DNA from: Streptosporangium amethystogenes | GTDB taxonomy: Bacteria; Actinomycetota; Actinomycetes; Streptosporangiales; Streptosporangiaceae | Length of the DNA stretch: 64,000 nt | Assembly: GCF_000721075.1 (NCBI RefSeq) | Contig: NZ_JOEQ01000008.1 | Coordinates: forward strand, 124,001 to 188,000 | Direction of reading: 5' to 3' | Shown here: positions 35,361-43,620 of the stretch, piece by piece | Numbering within the stretch: the stretch's first letter is position 1 | How the letters are laid out: each line of letters begins with the position of its first letter | The notes under the pieces: generated by a model | Databases searched by the model: none | What the model was told of the DNA's origin: nothing | What the model saw: only the letters and a program-made list of their open reading frames with translations | Position numbers and translations under genes: made by a program

Positions 35361-36288
35361 CCTGGATCCGCCCCGCCGCCTCCAGTGCCGCCTCCAACCG
35401 GTCGTCGTGCCGCTCCAGCAGGACCCGCGCGCCGTCGGCGTCAAGGCCGTGCTCGATCATCAGCACCGCGACCTTCACGTGCCACTCGGCCGCCTCCAGC
35501 GCGGAGCGGGAGACCGGCAGGGCGGCCCCGGTGATGTCGCTGACCATCCGGGCCGCACGGTCGGCCAGTTTGGAGTTCATCGCCGATACTTCGATCATGG
35601 TGTTGCCGTAGGTACGGCCCAGCCTGACCATCGCGATCGTGGAGATCATGTTGAGGACCAGCTTCTGTGCGGTCCCCGCCTTGAGCCTGGTGGAACCGGT
35701 CACCACCTCCGGGCCGACGACCACCTCGATGGGGTGCAGCGCGGCCGCCGACAGCGGGGTCGCCACGTTGCACGACAGCCCCACGGTCAGCGCGCCGCGG
35801 CGGCTCGCCTCGGCGAGCGCGCCGAGCACGAAGGGCGCGCGGCCGCTGGCGGAGATGCCCACCACCGAGTCGAGCGCGCCCACGCCCCTCTCGGCGATGG
35901 CGCCCGCTCCCCCCTGCTGGTCGTCCTCGGCGCCCTCGACGGAACGGGTCAGCGCGGGGGAACCACCCGCGATGACCCCCTGTACGAGTTCGGGATCGGT
36001 GCCGAAGGTCGGCGGGCACTCGGAGGCGTCCAGCACGGCCAGTCGGCCCGACGTCCCCGCGCCCACGTAGAACAGGCGGCCACCGGCCTTCATCCGGGCG
36101 ACGACCGCGTCGATCGCGGCCGAGATCTCCGGGATCGACGCGGCCACCGCCGCGGGCACCGTGCTGTCCGCGGTGTTCATCAACCGGGCCACCTGCTCGG
36201 TCGAGAGCAGGTCGATCCGGTTGTAGCGAGGATCGCTCTGTTCGGTGGAAAGCATGGAAAGCGGATCACTCATGGCGTCCAATGTCAT
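35353..36288 (-). CDS. murQ: N-acetylmuramic acid 6-phosphate etherase
   Basis: The 311-residue SIS-domain protein matches MurQ: RYNRIDLLSTEQVARLMN at the start, FYVGAGTSGRLAVLDASECPPTFG for the sugar-phosphate pocket, VGISASGRAPFVLGAL, and GTAQKLVLNMISTIAMVRLGRTYGN. It cleaves the lactyl ether of MurNAc-6-phosphate to GlcNAc-6-phosphate and lactate in the cytoplasm. ATG36288 has AGGAA 6 bases upstream. It lies 80 bp after the GNAT gene and overlaps the serine hydrolase gene. Confidence 0.93.
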   Translation of the reverse strand: MTLDAMSDPLSMLSTEQSDPRYNRIDLLSTEQVARLMNTADSTVPAAVAASIPEISAAIDAVVARMKAGGRLFYVGAGTSGRLAVLDASECPPTFGTDPELVQGVIAGGSPALTRSVEGAEDDQQGGAGAIAERGVGALDSVVGISASGRAPFVLGALAEASRRGALTVGLSCNVATPLSAAALHPIEVVVGPEVVTGSTRLKAGTAQKLVLNMISTIAMVRLGRTYGNTMIEVSAMNSKLADRAARMVSDITGAALPVSRSALEAAEWHVKVAVLMIEHGLDADGARVLLERHDDRLEAALEAAGRIQGA

Positions 36289-36308
36289 CGGAGTTCCTGT
36301 CTCGCTAC

Positions 36309-36319
36309 CGTCAAATAAA
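36309..36319. promoter_or_regulatory. Candidate MurR-type motif before murQ
   Basis: CGTCAAATAAA lies 21 bp upstream of the murQ start. Almost the same string, CGTCAATAAA, occurs at 43302-43311 upstream of oppA. It may be a shared operator half; two occurrences are little evidence. Confidence 0.3.
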
Positions 36320-36368
36320 TGGTCTTCTGACAATGAGGGCGTTGTGGGCATACGCCGGACCGGGGCCG

Positions 36369-37274
36369 TCACCGCAGACCACGGCGGTAAAGCCAGAAGA
36401 CCCGCTCGGCGTGCGCACCGACCGCCCGGGCGTAGAAGTGCAGCGGCCCCACCCAGCCGATCTGGGCACTCGACATGCCGGCGGCCCGCTGCTCGGCGAG
36501 GCAGCGGCGCAGGAGCACGCGGCCGACGCCCAGGCCCCGGGCGGCCGGCGTGGTGCCCATCGGACCGAACCAGGTGGGCCTGGCCCCCCATGCCGCGAAA
36601 CCGAGGAGCCTCCCCTCCCCCACGGCGTAGTGACAGCCGGCGGCCTGCTCCGCCTCCCACGCCCAGTTGCCGTTCCACTGCTCCCTGGCGAAGGCCGACA
36701 CCGCGGCGCGGTTCCCGGGGGCGGCGGCGTGCACGGTGACCCCCAGGTCCGCCAGCCGCGCGAGGTCGGCGTCGACGGACAGGTCGCCGGCGAGGTCGAC
36801 GGTCATGTTCCAGGCCACGCTGTAGCGTTCGTAGCCGAGGCTCTCGGCCAGGCAGGCCGCCTCGGTGTAGCGCACGTCGATGCCGGGCCAGGCGTAGGCG
36901 GGCGGGTTGCCCGCGAGGCGGGCCTCGGTCGCCCCCTGGCCGCGCAGCCAGTCTTCGGCCGCGGCGACCAGCGCCCGGCCGAGCCCCGCCCCCCGGGCCT
37001 CGGGACGCACGGCGAGCAGGTCGACGTGGCCCGCGTACGGGTCACGCGCCGACATGGAGGCGAACACCACGCCGTCGAGGCCGCGCGTCACCAGCGCCGT
37101 CCAGCGCCGGCACCCGGGCGGCTCGGCGAGCCGGGCGACCAGGCTCGCCGCCTCCCCGGCGTCCAGGGTGAGCGCGGACTCGGCGATCCCGGCGAGCGCC
37201 GCCGCGTCGGCCGCGTCGGCCTCACGAATCCCGGACGCCTCGTGCGTCCCGCGACCGCTCCCCAGCGGGTTCAC
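36369..37274 (-). CDS. GNAT acetyltransferase with two tandem domains
   Basis: The 301-residue protein has two GNAT acetyl-CoA loops: LLAVRPEARGAGLGRALVAAAEDWL in the N-terminal domain and MGTTPAARGLGVGRVLLRRCLAEQ in the C-terminal domain. It starts with GTG37274, overlapping the oppF stop as GTGA, so it belongs to the transporter operon. The acceptor could be a wall sugar, an amino acid or an imported peptide; the sequence does not say. Both CoA loops look functional, unlike many double-GNATs where one is degenerate. Confidence 0.82.
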   Translation of the reverse strand: MNPLGSGRGTHEASGIREADAADAAALAGIAESALTLDAGEAASLVARLAEPPGCRRWTALVTRGLDGVVFASMSARDPYAGHVDLLAVRPEARGAGLGRALVAAAEDWLRGQGATEARLAGNPPAYAWPGIDVRYTEAACLAESLGYERYSVAWNMTVDLAGDLSVDADLARLADLGVTVHAAAPGNRAAVSAFAREQWNGNWAWEAEQAAGCHYAVGEGRLLGFAAWGARPTWFGPMGTTPAARGLGVGRVLLRRCLAEQRAAGMSSAQIGWVGPLHFYARAVGAHAERVFWLYRRGLR

Positions 37275-38281
37275 GACCGGCCGATCGGCATGGCGACGAC
37301 GTCGCGGGGGGTGGGGTGGAAGCAGGCGTGCTCCTGGGGCGTGTCCCCACCGTGACCGAGCACCGGCTGCTCGGACTCGCAACGGCCGGTGCTGAACGGG
37401 CAGCGCCGGGCGAACAGGCAGCCCGCGTCGTGGCGGCTCTCGTCGAGCGCCCCGGCCGGCGTCACCCGCTGCTCGCCCGGCCGTTCCAGACCGTGCAGCA
37501 CCGGGATGGCCGACAGCAGCGACTGGGTGTACGGGTGCACGGGGTCGGAGATGATCGTCTCGACATGGCCGCGCTCGACGACCTGCCCCCGGTAGATGAC
37601 GTACAGCTCGCCGTCGTCGCCGATGTAGCGGGCGGTCGCCACGTCGTGGGTGATGAAGAGCACGCTCACCCCGAGGCTCTCGCGCAGGTCCTTGAGCAGG
37701 GCGAGGATGCCGAGCCGCAGTGACACGTCGATCATGGAGACGGCCTCGTCGGCGACGAGCATCTCGGGGTCGACGGTGAGCGCCCTGGCGATGACGACCC
37801 GCTGGCGCATGCCGCCGGAGAGCTGGTGGGGGTAGCGGGGAAGCACGTAGCCGGGGTCGAGACCGACCAGTTCCAGCAGTTCCCTGGCACGCCCGTCCAC
37901 CCATGACCGGGAACGGCCGGTCTGCCCCGCCCGCAGCGACAGCGGCGCGTCCAGCGTCTGGTGCACGGTACGGGTCGGGTTGAGCGCCGAGTACGGGTCC
38001 TGGTGGATGAGCTGGATGCGGCGGAAGTACGGCTCACGCTGCCGCGGGCGCAGCGACGACATGGGCGTGCCGTCGATGATGATCTCTCCGGAGTCGTGAC
38101 TCTCCAGCCCGGCGATGATCCGTCCGAGCGTCGTCTTGCCGCAACCGGACTCTCCGATGAACGACGCCGCCCCGCCCTTCGGGATGGCGAAGTCGACGCC
38201 GCGCAGCGCCTTCACCTCCCGTCCGGCGAGCACGCTTCCTCGTTGCCTGAAGGTCTTCGTGATGTGCTGCCCCGTGATCAC
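37271..38281 (-). CDS. oppF: Oligopeptide ABC transporter ATP-binding protein (OppF/DppF)
   Basis: The 336-residue ATPase has Walker A GESGCGKTT, signature LSGGMRQRVVIA and Walker B MLVADEAV, and the C-terminal Oligo_HPY motif with cysteines (HDAGCLFARRCPF) that may hold an iron-sulfur cluster. Walker B reads ADEAVSMID where most have (L)DEPTSALD, a departure in the D-loop area. The GTG start overlaps the oppD stop (GTGA). It pairs with OppD to energise the OppBC permease. Confidence 0.9.
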   Translation of the reverse strand: MITGQHITKTFRQRGSVLAGREVKALRGVDFAIPKGGAASFIGESGCGKTTLGRIIAGLESHDSGEIIIDGTPMSSLRPRQREPYFRRIQLIHQDPYSALNPTRTVHQTLDAPLSLRAGQTGRSRSWVDGRARELLELVGLDPGYVLPRYPHQLSGGMRQRVVIARALTVDPEMLVADEAVSMIDVSLRLGILALLKDLRESLGVSVLFITHDVATARYIGDDGELYVIYRGQVVERGHVETIISDPVHPYTQSLLSAIPVLHGLERPGEQRVTPAGALDESRHDAGCLFARRCPFSTGRCESEQPVLGHGGDTPQEHACFHPTPRDVVAMPIGRS

Positions 38282-39411
38282 TCCTTCTCCTCCCTGGTCT
38301 CCGCGTCGCGGGCGGCGACGGCGTGGCAGGCCACGATCCACTCGCCGTACGGGACGGCGGGCGGCTCCTCGGTCTCACAGACGTCCATGCGCAGGTCGCA
38401 GCGTTCCCTGAAGACGCATCCCCGCGAGGGAACGGTCCCAAGCGTCGGCGGGCGGCCGGGTAGTGCCCTGGCCTCCCCGAGGTCGCCGACCAGACGGGGG
38501 ATGGCCCGGATCAGGCCCTGGGTGTAGGGGTGGCGAGGCGCGCCGAGCACCTCGGTGGTCGGCCCCTGCTCCACCACCCGCCCGCCGTACATGATGGCCA
38601 GCCGGTCCGCGATCTCGGCCACCACACCGAGGTCGTGGGTGATGATGAACGTGGTGAGCCCGCGCTCCTCGTGGACCTCCCTGACGATCCGCAGGATGGT
38701 GGCCTGAGTGATCATGTCGAGTGCGGTGGTGGGCTCGTCCAGCACGACGAGGTGGGCGTTGAGGACCAGCGCGAACATGATGCCGACCCGCTGGCGCATC
38801 CCTCCCGACAGCTCGTGCTGGTGGGAGTCGAGCACGCGCGCGCCGTCCATGCCCATCCGGCCGAGCAGGTCCTTGGCGTCCCTGACCAGCCCTCGCAGGT
38901 CCCGGATCTCGTGCGAGCGCCCCAGGTCGAGCAGTTGCTTGCCGACGGTCTTGAGCGGGTTGAGGGAGTTCTGGGCGGCTTGGAAGACGTATCCGATGTG
39001 CCGGCCCCTCGCCTTGCGCAGGTTCTCACCCCGCAACCGGGTGACGTCGCCGAGACCGTCGATCTCCACGCTGCCCGACCTGATCCTGCCGGGCGGCTGG
39101 ACCGCGTTGAGCAGTGACAGCGCCAGGGTGGACTTGCCCGACCCGGACTCGCCGACCACCCCGGTGATCGTCCCGGGTGGGAGATCCAGGTCGATCCCGG
39201 ATACGGCGGGCAACTCTCCCGCGGCCGTCCGGTAGACGACGGACAGGTCCCTGATCCGCACTCCCGGCGGCCCGCTCCTCCGCGCGTCACGGGTGCCCTC
39301 GGCGGCGCCGGTGTTCCGGGCGGCCTCGACACTCCGGTCGCCCCGGACGCCCACGGCCGCGGACAGCCGCTCGCCCAGTGTCATGGACACCTTCTCAGCA
39401 GGTACGAACAT
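38278..39411 (-). CDS. oppD: Oligopeptide ABC transporter ATP-binding protein (OppD/DppD)
   Basis: The 377-residue ATPase has Walker A GESGSGKST, signature LSGGMRQRVGIM, Walker B VVLDEPTTALD, and the Oligo_HPY C-terminus with RGCVFRERCDL. An N-terminal extension of about 45 residues precedes the nucleotide-binding domain. It is 3 bp from oppC and overlaps oppF by 4 bp, and is one half of the importer's ATPase pair. Confidence 0.92.
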   Translation of the reverse strand: MFVPAEKVSMTLGERLSAAVGVRGDRSVEAARNTGAAEGTRDARRSGPPGVRIRDLSVVYRTAAGELPAVSGIDLDLPPGTITGVVGESGSGKSTLALSLLNAVQPPGRIRSGSVEIDGLGDVTRLRGENLRKARGRHIGYVFQAAQNSLNPLKTVGKQLLDLGRSHEIRDLRGLVRDAKDLLGRMGMDGARVLDSHQHELSGGMRQRVGIMFALVLNAHLVVLDEPTTALDMITQATILRIVREVHEERGLTTFIITHDLGVVAEIADRLAIMYGGRVVEQGPTTEVLGAPRHPYTQGLIRAIPRLVGDLGEARALPGRPPTLGTVPSRGCVFRERCDLRMDVCETEEPPAVPYGEWIVACHAVAARDAETREEKE

Positions 39412-39414
39412 CGG

Positions 39415-40317
39415 TCACTCCTCCCGCAGCCGGGGGTTGAAGATCTCGTCCATGGCGTCGACGACGAGGACGATGCCCAGGGTGAGCAGCAGGATCGCCA
39501 GCAGCGGCGCCAGCATGTACGGCAGCGCGGTGGTCGTCGTCAGCGCGCCGCCGCCGAACACCGCGAGGTTGAGCATGACCCCCCAGTTGTTGGCGTCGAA
39601 CGGCAGGACTCCCAGGAAGAACAGGCCCACCTGCGCGTACACCGCGCCGGTCACCGCGATGAGCGTGTTCATCGCGATGAAGGGGGCCATGCTGGGCAGC
39701 AGTTCCCTGCCGATGATGTGCCTGGTGGACAGGCCGAGTCCCCTGGCCGCCTCGACGAAGCCGCGCTCGCGCAGCGAGAGGGTCTGCGCCCGTACGGCGC
39801 GCGCCACCCCTCCCCAGCCGAGCAACCCGAGCACCAGGCCCATCTCGATCGCGCTGGTGAACTTCCAGACCGTCGACAGGACCAGCAGCAGCGGGAGCGC
39901 GGGGATGGTCAGCTTCATGTCGGTGATCCGCATGAGCACGGCGTCCCAGCGCCCACGCCTGAACCCGGCGAACAGCCCGACGGCGGTGCCCAGGGCGACC
40001 GTGATGACCGCGGTGACCAGGGCCGTCAGCAGGACGTACCGGGCCCCGGTGATCACCAGGGCGAGCACGTCCGTGCCCTCGAAGTCGGTGCCGAAGGGGT
40101 GCGCCCAGCTGGGCGCGGCGTAGAGCGCGTTGTCGTCGCGCGGCAGCCGCTCGGGGTAGAGCATCGGCCCGAAGACGCCCATGAAGGTGAACACGCCCAG
40201 GATGACCACACCCACCATCCGGCTGGGCTTGCGCCGCAGGACCCGCCAGACGCCGCGCCGGAAGTTGCGTCGCAGCGTCGCGCGGGCGTCGCCTCCGGCG
40301 ATGACCTGCGCGGTCAT
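39415..40317 (-). CDS. oppC: Oligopeptide ABC transporter permease (OppC/DppC)
   Basis: The 300-residue protein has about six helices and a cytoplasmic N-terminal stretch (RRNFRRGVWRVLRRKPSRM). HPFGTDFEGTDVLALVITGAR is the OppC-type loop, and the EAA motif is RGFVEAARGLGLSTRHIIGRELLPS. The ATG overlaps the stop of a 23-codon mini-ORF that itself overlaps oppB, so translation of oppC depends on it. It forms the channel with OppB. Confidence 0.92.
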   Translation of the reverse strand: MTAQVIAGGDARATLRRNFRRGVWRVLRRKPSRMVGVVILGVFTFMGVFGPMLYPERLPRDDNALYAAPSWAHPFGTDFEGTDVLALVITGARYVLLTALVTAVITVALGTAVGLFAGFRRGRWDAVLMRITDMKLTIPALPLLLVLSTVWKFTSAIEMGLVLGLLGWGGVARAVRAQTLSLRERGFVEAARGLGLSTRHIIGRELLPSMAPFIAMNTLIAVTGAVYAQVGLFFLGVLPFDANNWGVMLNLAVFGGGALTTTTALPYMLAPLLAILLLTLGIVLVVDAMDEIFNPRLREE

Positions 40318-40385
40318 GCGATCTCCCCTACCGGCCGCCCGGCGCGGACGCGGCGCCTGTCGGCTGTTGTGATTCGCCGGTTCAT
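40314..40385 (-). CDS. 23-codon coupling mini-ORF between oppB and oppC
   Basis: ATG40385 overlaps the oppB stop (ATGA) and its TGA (40316-40314) overlaps the oppC start (ATGA). AGGAGG lies 4 bases upstream (40390-40395), the strongest ribosome site in the operon. The peptide MNRRITTADRRRVRAGRPV... is basic and has no recognised family. It may only serve to carry ribosomes from oppB to oppC. Confidence 0.55.
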   Translation of the reverse strand: MNRRITTADRRRVRAGRPVGEIA

Positions 40386-41389
40386 GAAGCCTCCTGTCCG
40401 GAACGGACCCGTGGGTCGATCGCGGTGTAGAGCATGTCGGCCACGATGTTGGCGATGACGATCGCCACGGTGATCAGCAGGAAGGCCCCGCCCATCAACG
40501 TGTAGTCGCGGTCGGTGATGCTGTTGAGCAGCAGCAGACCCAGCCCCGGGTAGGTGAAGATCCGCTCGATGAAGATCGCACCGCCGAACAGCAGGCCCAG
40601 CGAGAGGGCCAGGATGGTGAAGAGCGGCAGGATGGCGTTGCGCGCCACGTAGCGGAAGATGAGGCCACGCTTCAAACCGCGCAGCTCGGCGGCCATGATG
40701 AAGTCGTCGCCCAGCACGGTGACCACGCTGGACTTCATCGCCAGGATCCAGCCTCCGTAGCCGGCCAGCGCGTAGGTCAGGACCGGCATCGTGGCGTACT
40801 GGATCAGCGAGCCGATGTAGGCGGCGTTGAGACCCGGCTCCAGTGTGACGTCGGCCGTGCCTCCGGTGGGGAAGATCGGCAGCAGGGTGGTGAAGACCGC
40901 GCTCAGCAGCAACGCGAGGACGTACTGCGGCAGGCCGTGCAGGAGCGAGCCGGAGACCGCCAGGACGTCCCCCAGCTTGCTGGAGCGCTTGATCGCCGCG
41001 TAGACGCCCATGATGATGCCGACCGCGAAGCTGAGCAGGGTGCCGACGAGGACCGGCAGGATCGTCCAGGTGGCCGCGGAGGCGAGCAGTGTGGTGACCT
41101 CCGCGCCGGGGACGCTCAGCGACTGGCCGAGGTCGAGGTGGAGCAGTCCCCTCATGTAGTCGGCGTACTGCTCCCACAGGGTGCCCTTCGGCATGAAGCC
41201 GTACAACGCGGCGGTGGCGCGCTCGGCCTGGTCGGGCGACATGCCCTGCTCGACCAGCTTCTCGTAGCGAGCCCGCATGGGGTCGCCGGGGATGCTTCTG
41301 ATGATCACGAAGCTGATCGTGGTGACCACCAGGATCATGGCGAACCCCCGGGCGAGATGGCCCGCGAGGCGGCGTGCGATGACCGTCAT
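40382..41389 (-). CDS. oppB: Oligopeptide ABC transporter permease (OppB/DppB)
   Basis: The 335-residue protein opens with the typical first helix (FAMILVVTTISFVIIRSIPGDP), an extracytoplasmic loop with the AERATAALYG/YADYMRGLLHLDLGQS pattern, and the EAA loop DDFIMAAELRGLKRGLIFRYVARNAILP. It partners OppC. The gene follows oppA by 6 bp and is followed, with a 4-bp overlap, by the mini-ORF. Confidence 0.92.
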   Translation of the reverse strand: MTVIARRLAGHLARGFAMILVVTTISFVIIRSIPGDPMRARYEKLVEQGMSPDQAERATAALYGFMPKGTLWEQYADYMRGLLHLDLGQSLSVPGAEVTTLLASAATWTILPVLVGTLLSFAVGIIMGVYAAIKRSSKLGDVLAVSGSLLHGLPQYVLALLLSAVFTTLLPIFPTGGTADVTLEPGLNAAYIGSLIQYATMPVLTYALAGYGGWILAMKSSVVTVLGDDFIMAAELRGLKRGLIFRYVARNAILPLFTILALSLGLLFGGAIFIERIFTYPGLGLLLLNSITDRDYTLMGGAFLLITVAIVIANIVADMLYTAIDPRVRSGQEAS

Positions 41390-41395
41390 ATGTCG

Positions 41396-43213
41396 CTACT
41401 TCCTCTTGACCATGCCGAGTTGGAGCCAGACTCCCGAGGTGAGGCGCAGCGCGTCGCTGTCGTCACCGGGGAATCCACTGAAGCGCGTGGTGTTCACCAC
41501 CTGCGTGTTGACGTAGTCCCACAGCTGGATCACCGGAAGATCCTGGTTGGCGGCCCTGGCGAGGGTTGAGACGATCTTCTTCTGCTCCGCCTCGGGTGCG
41601 GAGTTCAGCTTGACCGTCAGCTCTCCGAGGTTGATCCTGCCCTCGCCCGCGAGGTCGACGGTCTCGGCACCGCCCATCCAGTTGCCCTTGGTGCCGGGGG
41701 CGACGTGCGTGAGTTTGCCGCCGAAGAGCTGCCAGCCGTTCTGGGCTCCGTACAGGCGCTGGTAGATGTTGTACGGGGCGGGTCCGAGTGCCACCAGCCA
41801 GAAGCCGAGGTCGTACTTGCCCGCCGCCATCTCCTCCAGGTAGAGCGGGTAGTCGGCGCTGGTGATGACCTCGGCCTCGATGCCGGCGTCGTTGAGCTGA
41901 CTGGTGACGGCCTTCGCGCCGGCCAGCCAGTCGGAGAAGGACGCGGGCACGTTGATGGTCATCTTCCACGGGCTGCCGTCCGGCATCGTCCACCTGCCGT
42001 CCTTCTTCTTCATGCCCGCGGCCCGCAGCTCCCGCTCGGCCCTGGCCGGGTCGGTCCGGTACGGCTCCAGTGCGGCGAAGCCGTCACCCAGCCACGCCTT
42101 CGCGGCCTCCTGGTGCAGGCCCGAGGTGGTGACCGAGGCGGTGCCGCCCTCGGGGGAGGCGACCTTGGTGACCTGCTCGCGGTCGATCAGGTATGCCAGC
42201 GCCCGGCGGACGTGCACGTTGTCGTAGGGCCTCCTGGACTGGTTGAACGCCAGCGCCTCGCTGACCGGCGAGTAACCCCTGACCACGGCGTTGCCCTGGG
42301 TCTGGACGATGCGCCTCATCACCCCGGCCGGGACCGCGGTGAACGGCGCGCTGTCCAGCCTGCCGGCGACCAGGTAGTTCCAGACCTGCTCGTTGCCCGT
42401 GTAGTTGAGGATGCGCACCTGGTCGGCGGCGACGTTGGCCGCGTTGTGGAAGTACCTGTTCTTGACCAGCAACGCCTCACCCGGGTTGACCCGCTTCAGG
42501 ACGAACGGCCCTGCGGAGACGTCCTGGGCCGGGGCGAAGGCGATGACCTTCTCCGCGAGGCTGGTGATCCCGGCCCGGGCCGCCTCGGCTCCGGGGGCGT
42601 CGCTCTGCGCGACCTTCAGCCTCTCCCAGAAGTCGGCGGGCAGCACACTGCCCCAGACGTGCTTGGGGACGATGACGGTCTCCATCACGCCGCGGACGAA
42701 GGCGGAACTCGGGTTCTCCGCCGTCTGAGTAATCTTGATCGTCTTGTCGTCCACGATCTTGATGTTGGAGGCCGTACCGGCCGCGGAGGGGTCGAGGGCG
42801 TAGGCGGTGCCGCCCTGGGTGTAGGCCAGGCCGATGGAGAACTTCACGTCCTCCGCGGTGATCGGCCTGCCGTCGGACCACTTTCCGTCCGGGTGGAGCC
42901 TGATGGTGATCGAGGATCGGTCCGGGGCGATCTGCCAGCTCTTCGCGACACCCGGATAGAACCGGTCCGGGTCCGTCAGGTGGTTCTTGGTCCACCCGAG
43001 CCACTCGGCGTTGTACCCGCGGAAGGTGTTGCCCTTCGGGTTGTACGGGTTGATCGGCGCGTTCGCGTCGATGCCCGGCTTGAGTGCGTCGATCGTGGTG
43101 AAGACGGCGCTCCCCACGGAGGCGGAGCTGTCGGCGCCGTCCGCGCCACCGCCGCAGGCCGCGGTGACGGCGGCGAAGCAGAGGGAGACCGCTGCCGCTA
43201 CTAGTCGCTTCAT
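41396..43213 (-). CDS. oppA: Peptide/oligopeptide-binding lipoprotein (OppA/DppA family, SBP_bac_5)
   Basis: The signal peptide ends in the lipobox AVTAACGGG, so the mature protein is anchored through Cys20. The family 5 binding-protein segments are present: YPGVAKSWQIAPDRSSITIRL, GKWSDGRPITAEDVKFSI, and AFNQSRRPYDNVHVRRALAYLID. At 605 residues it is long for the family. With murQ, nagZ and an AmiE-like gene downstream, the ligand may be a muropeptide rather than a plain peptide; that is inference. It is the first gene of the operon. Start from GGAG 6 bases upstream. Confidence 0.9.
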   Translation of the reverse strand: MKRLVAAAVSLCFAAVTAACGGGADGADSSASVGSAVFTTIDALKPGIDANAPINPYNPKGNTFRGYNAEWLGWTKNHLTDPDRFYPGVAKSWQIAPDRSSITIRLHPDGKWSDGRPITAEDVKFSIGLAYTQGGTAYALDPSAAGTASNIKIVDDKTIKITQTAENPSSAFVRGVMETVIVPKHVWGSVLPADFWERLKVAQSDAPGAEAARAGITSLAEKVIAFAPAQDVSAGPFVLKRVNPGEALLVKNRYFHNAANVAADQVRILNYTGNEQVWNYLVAGRLDSAPFTAVPAGVMRRIVQTQGNAVVRGYSPVSEALAFNQSRRPYDNVHVRRALAYLIDREQVTKVASPEGGTASVTTSGLHQEAAKAWLGDGFAALEPYRTDPARAERELRAAGMKKKDGRWTMPDGSPWKMTINVPASFSDWLAGAKAVTSQLNDAGIEAEVITSADYPLYLEEMAAGKYDLGFWLVALGPAPYNIYQRLYGAQNGWQLFGGKLTHVAPGTKGNWMGGAETVDLAGEGRINLGELTVKLNSAPEAEQKKIVSTLARAANQDLPVIQLWDYVNTQVVNTTRFSGFPGDDSDALRLTSGVWLQLGMVKRK

Positions 43214-43620
43214 GAACGCTCCGTGGGGTGTTCTCCGAGGTCAGGGCATCTGTGTGGAGGTATCAGGTGTTGTCCGGACCTTACGTTCACCTTGACGGTT
43301 GCGTCAATAAACTCCACTTTCGTGGAACATTTTGGAGCTTTCCTTCATTCCCCGTTTACCCTTCCGCGACGCCGTCCTCGCGAGCCGGACGATCACTCCT
43401 CCGGGGATGCCTGATCCCCGGGCGGAGGAACGGGAACGACGCGGCCCGAAAGCGCCGAAGGGCCGGACGCCGGGGTGACAGGACACCTGCGGCGGGCGGC
43501 TGAAAGTTACACCCTCGCCCCAGATCACGTCGCAGGTCAGGGCGCTCCCGGCAGGCGGCCGGCTTCCCGCTCCCACCCGGGGCCGCCTAGCATCGGGCCC
43601 CATCGAGGCGGGAGCGGAAA
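43214..43620. other. Divergent promoter region (oppA / CE3 esterase)
   Basis: About 400 bp. Two inverted repeats lie side by side: TTGACG-N4-CGTCAA (43292-43307) and TCCAC-N4-GTGGA (43313-43326), about 80-115 bp upstream of oppA in a locally AT-rich stretch. These are operator candidates for the MurR regulator. The half nearer the esterase gene is GC-rich; I see no gene and no clear operator there. Confidence 0.5.
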
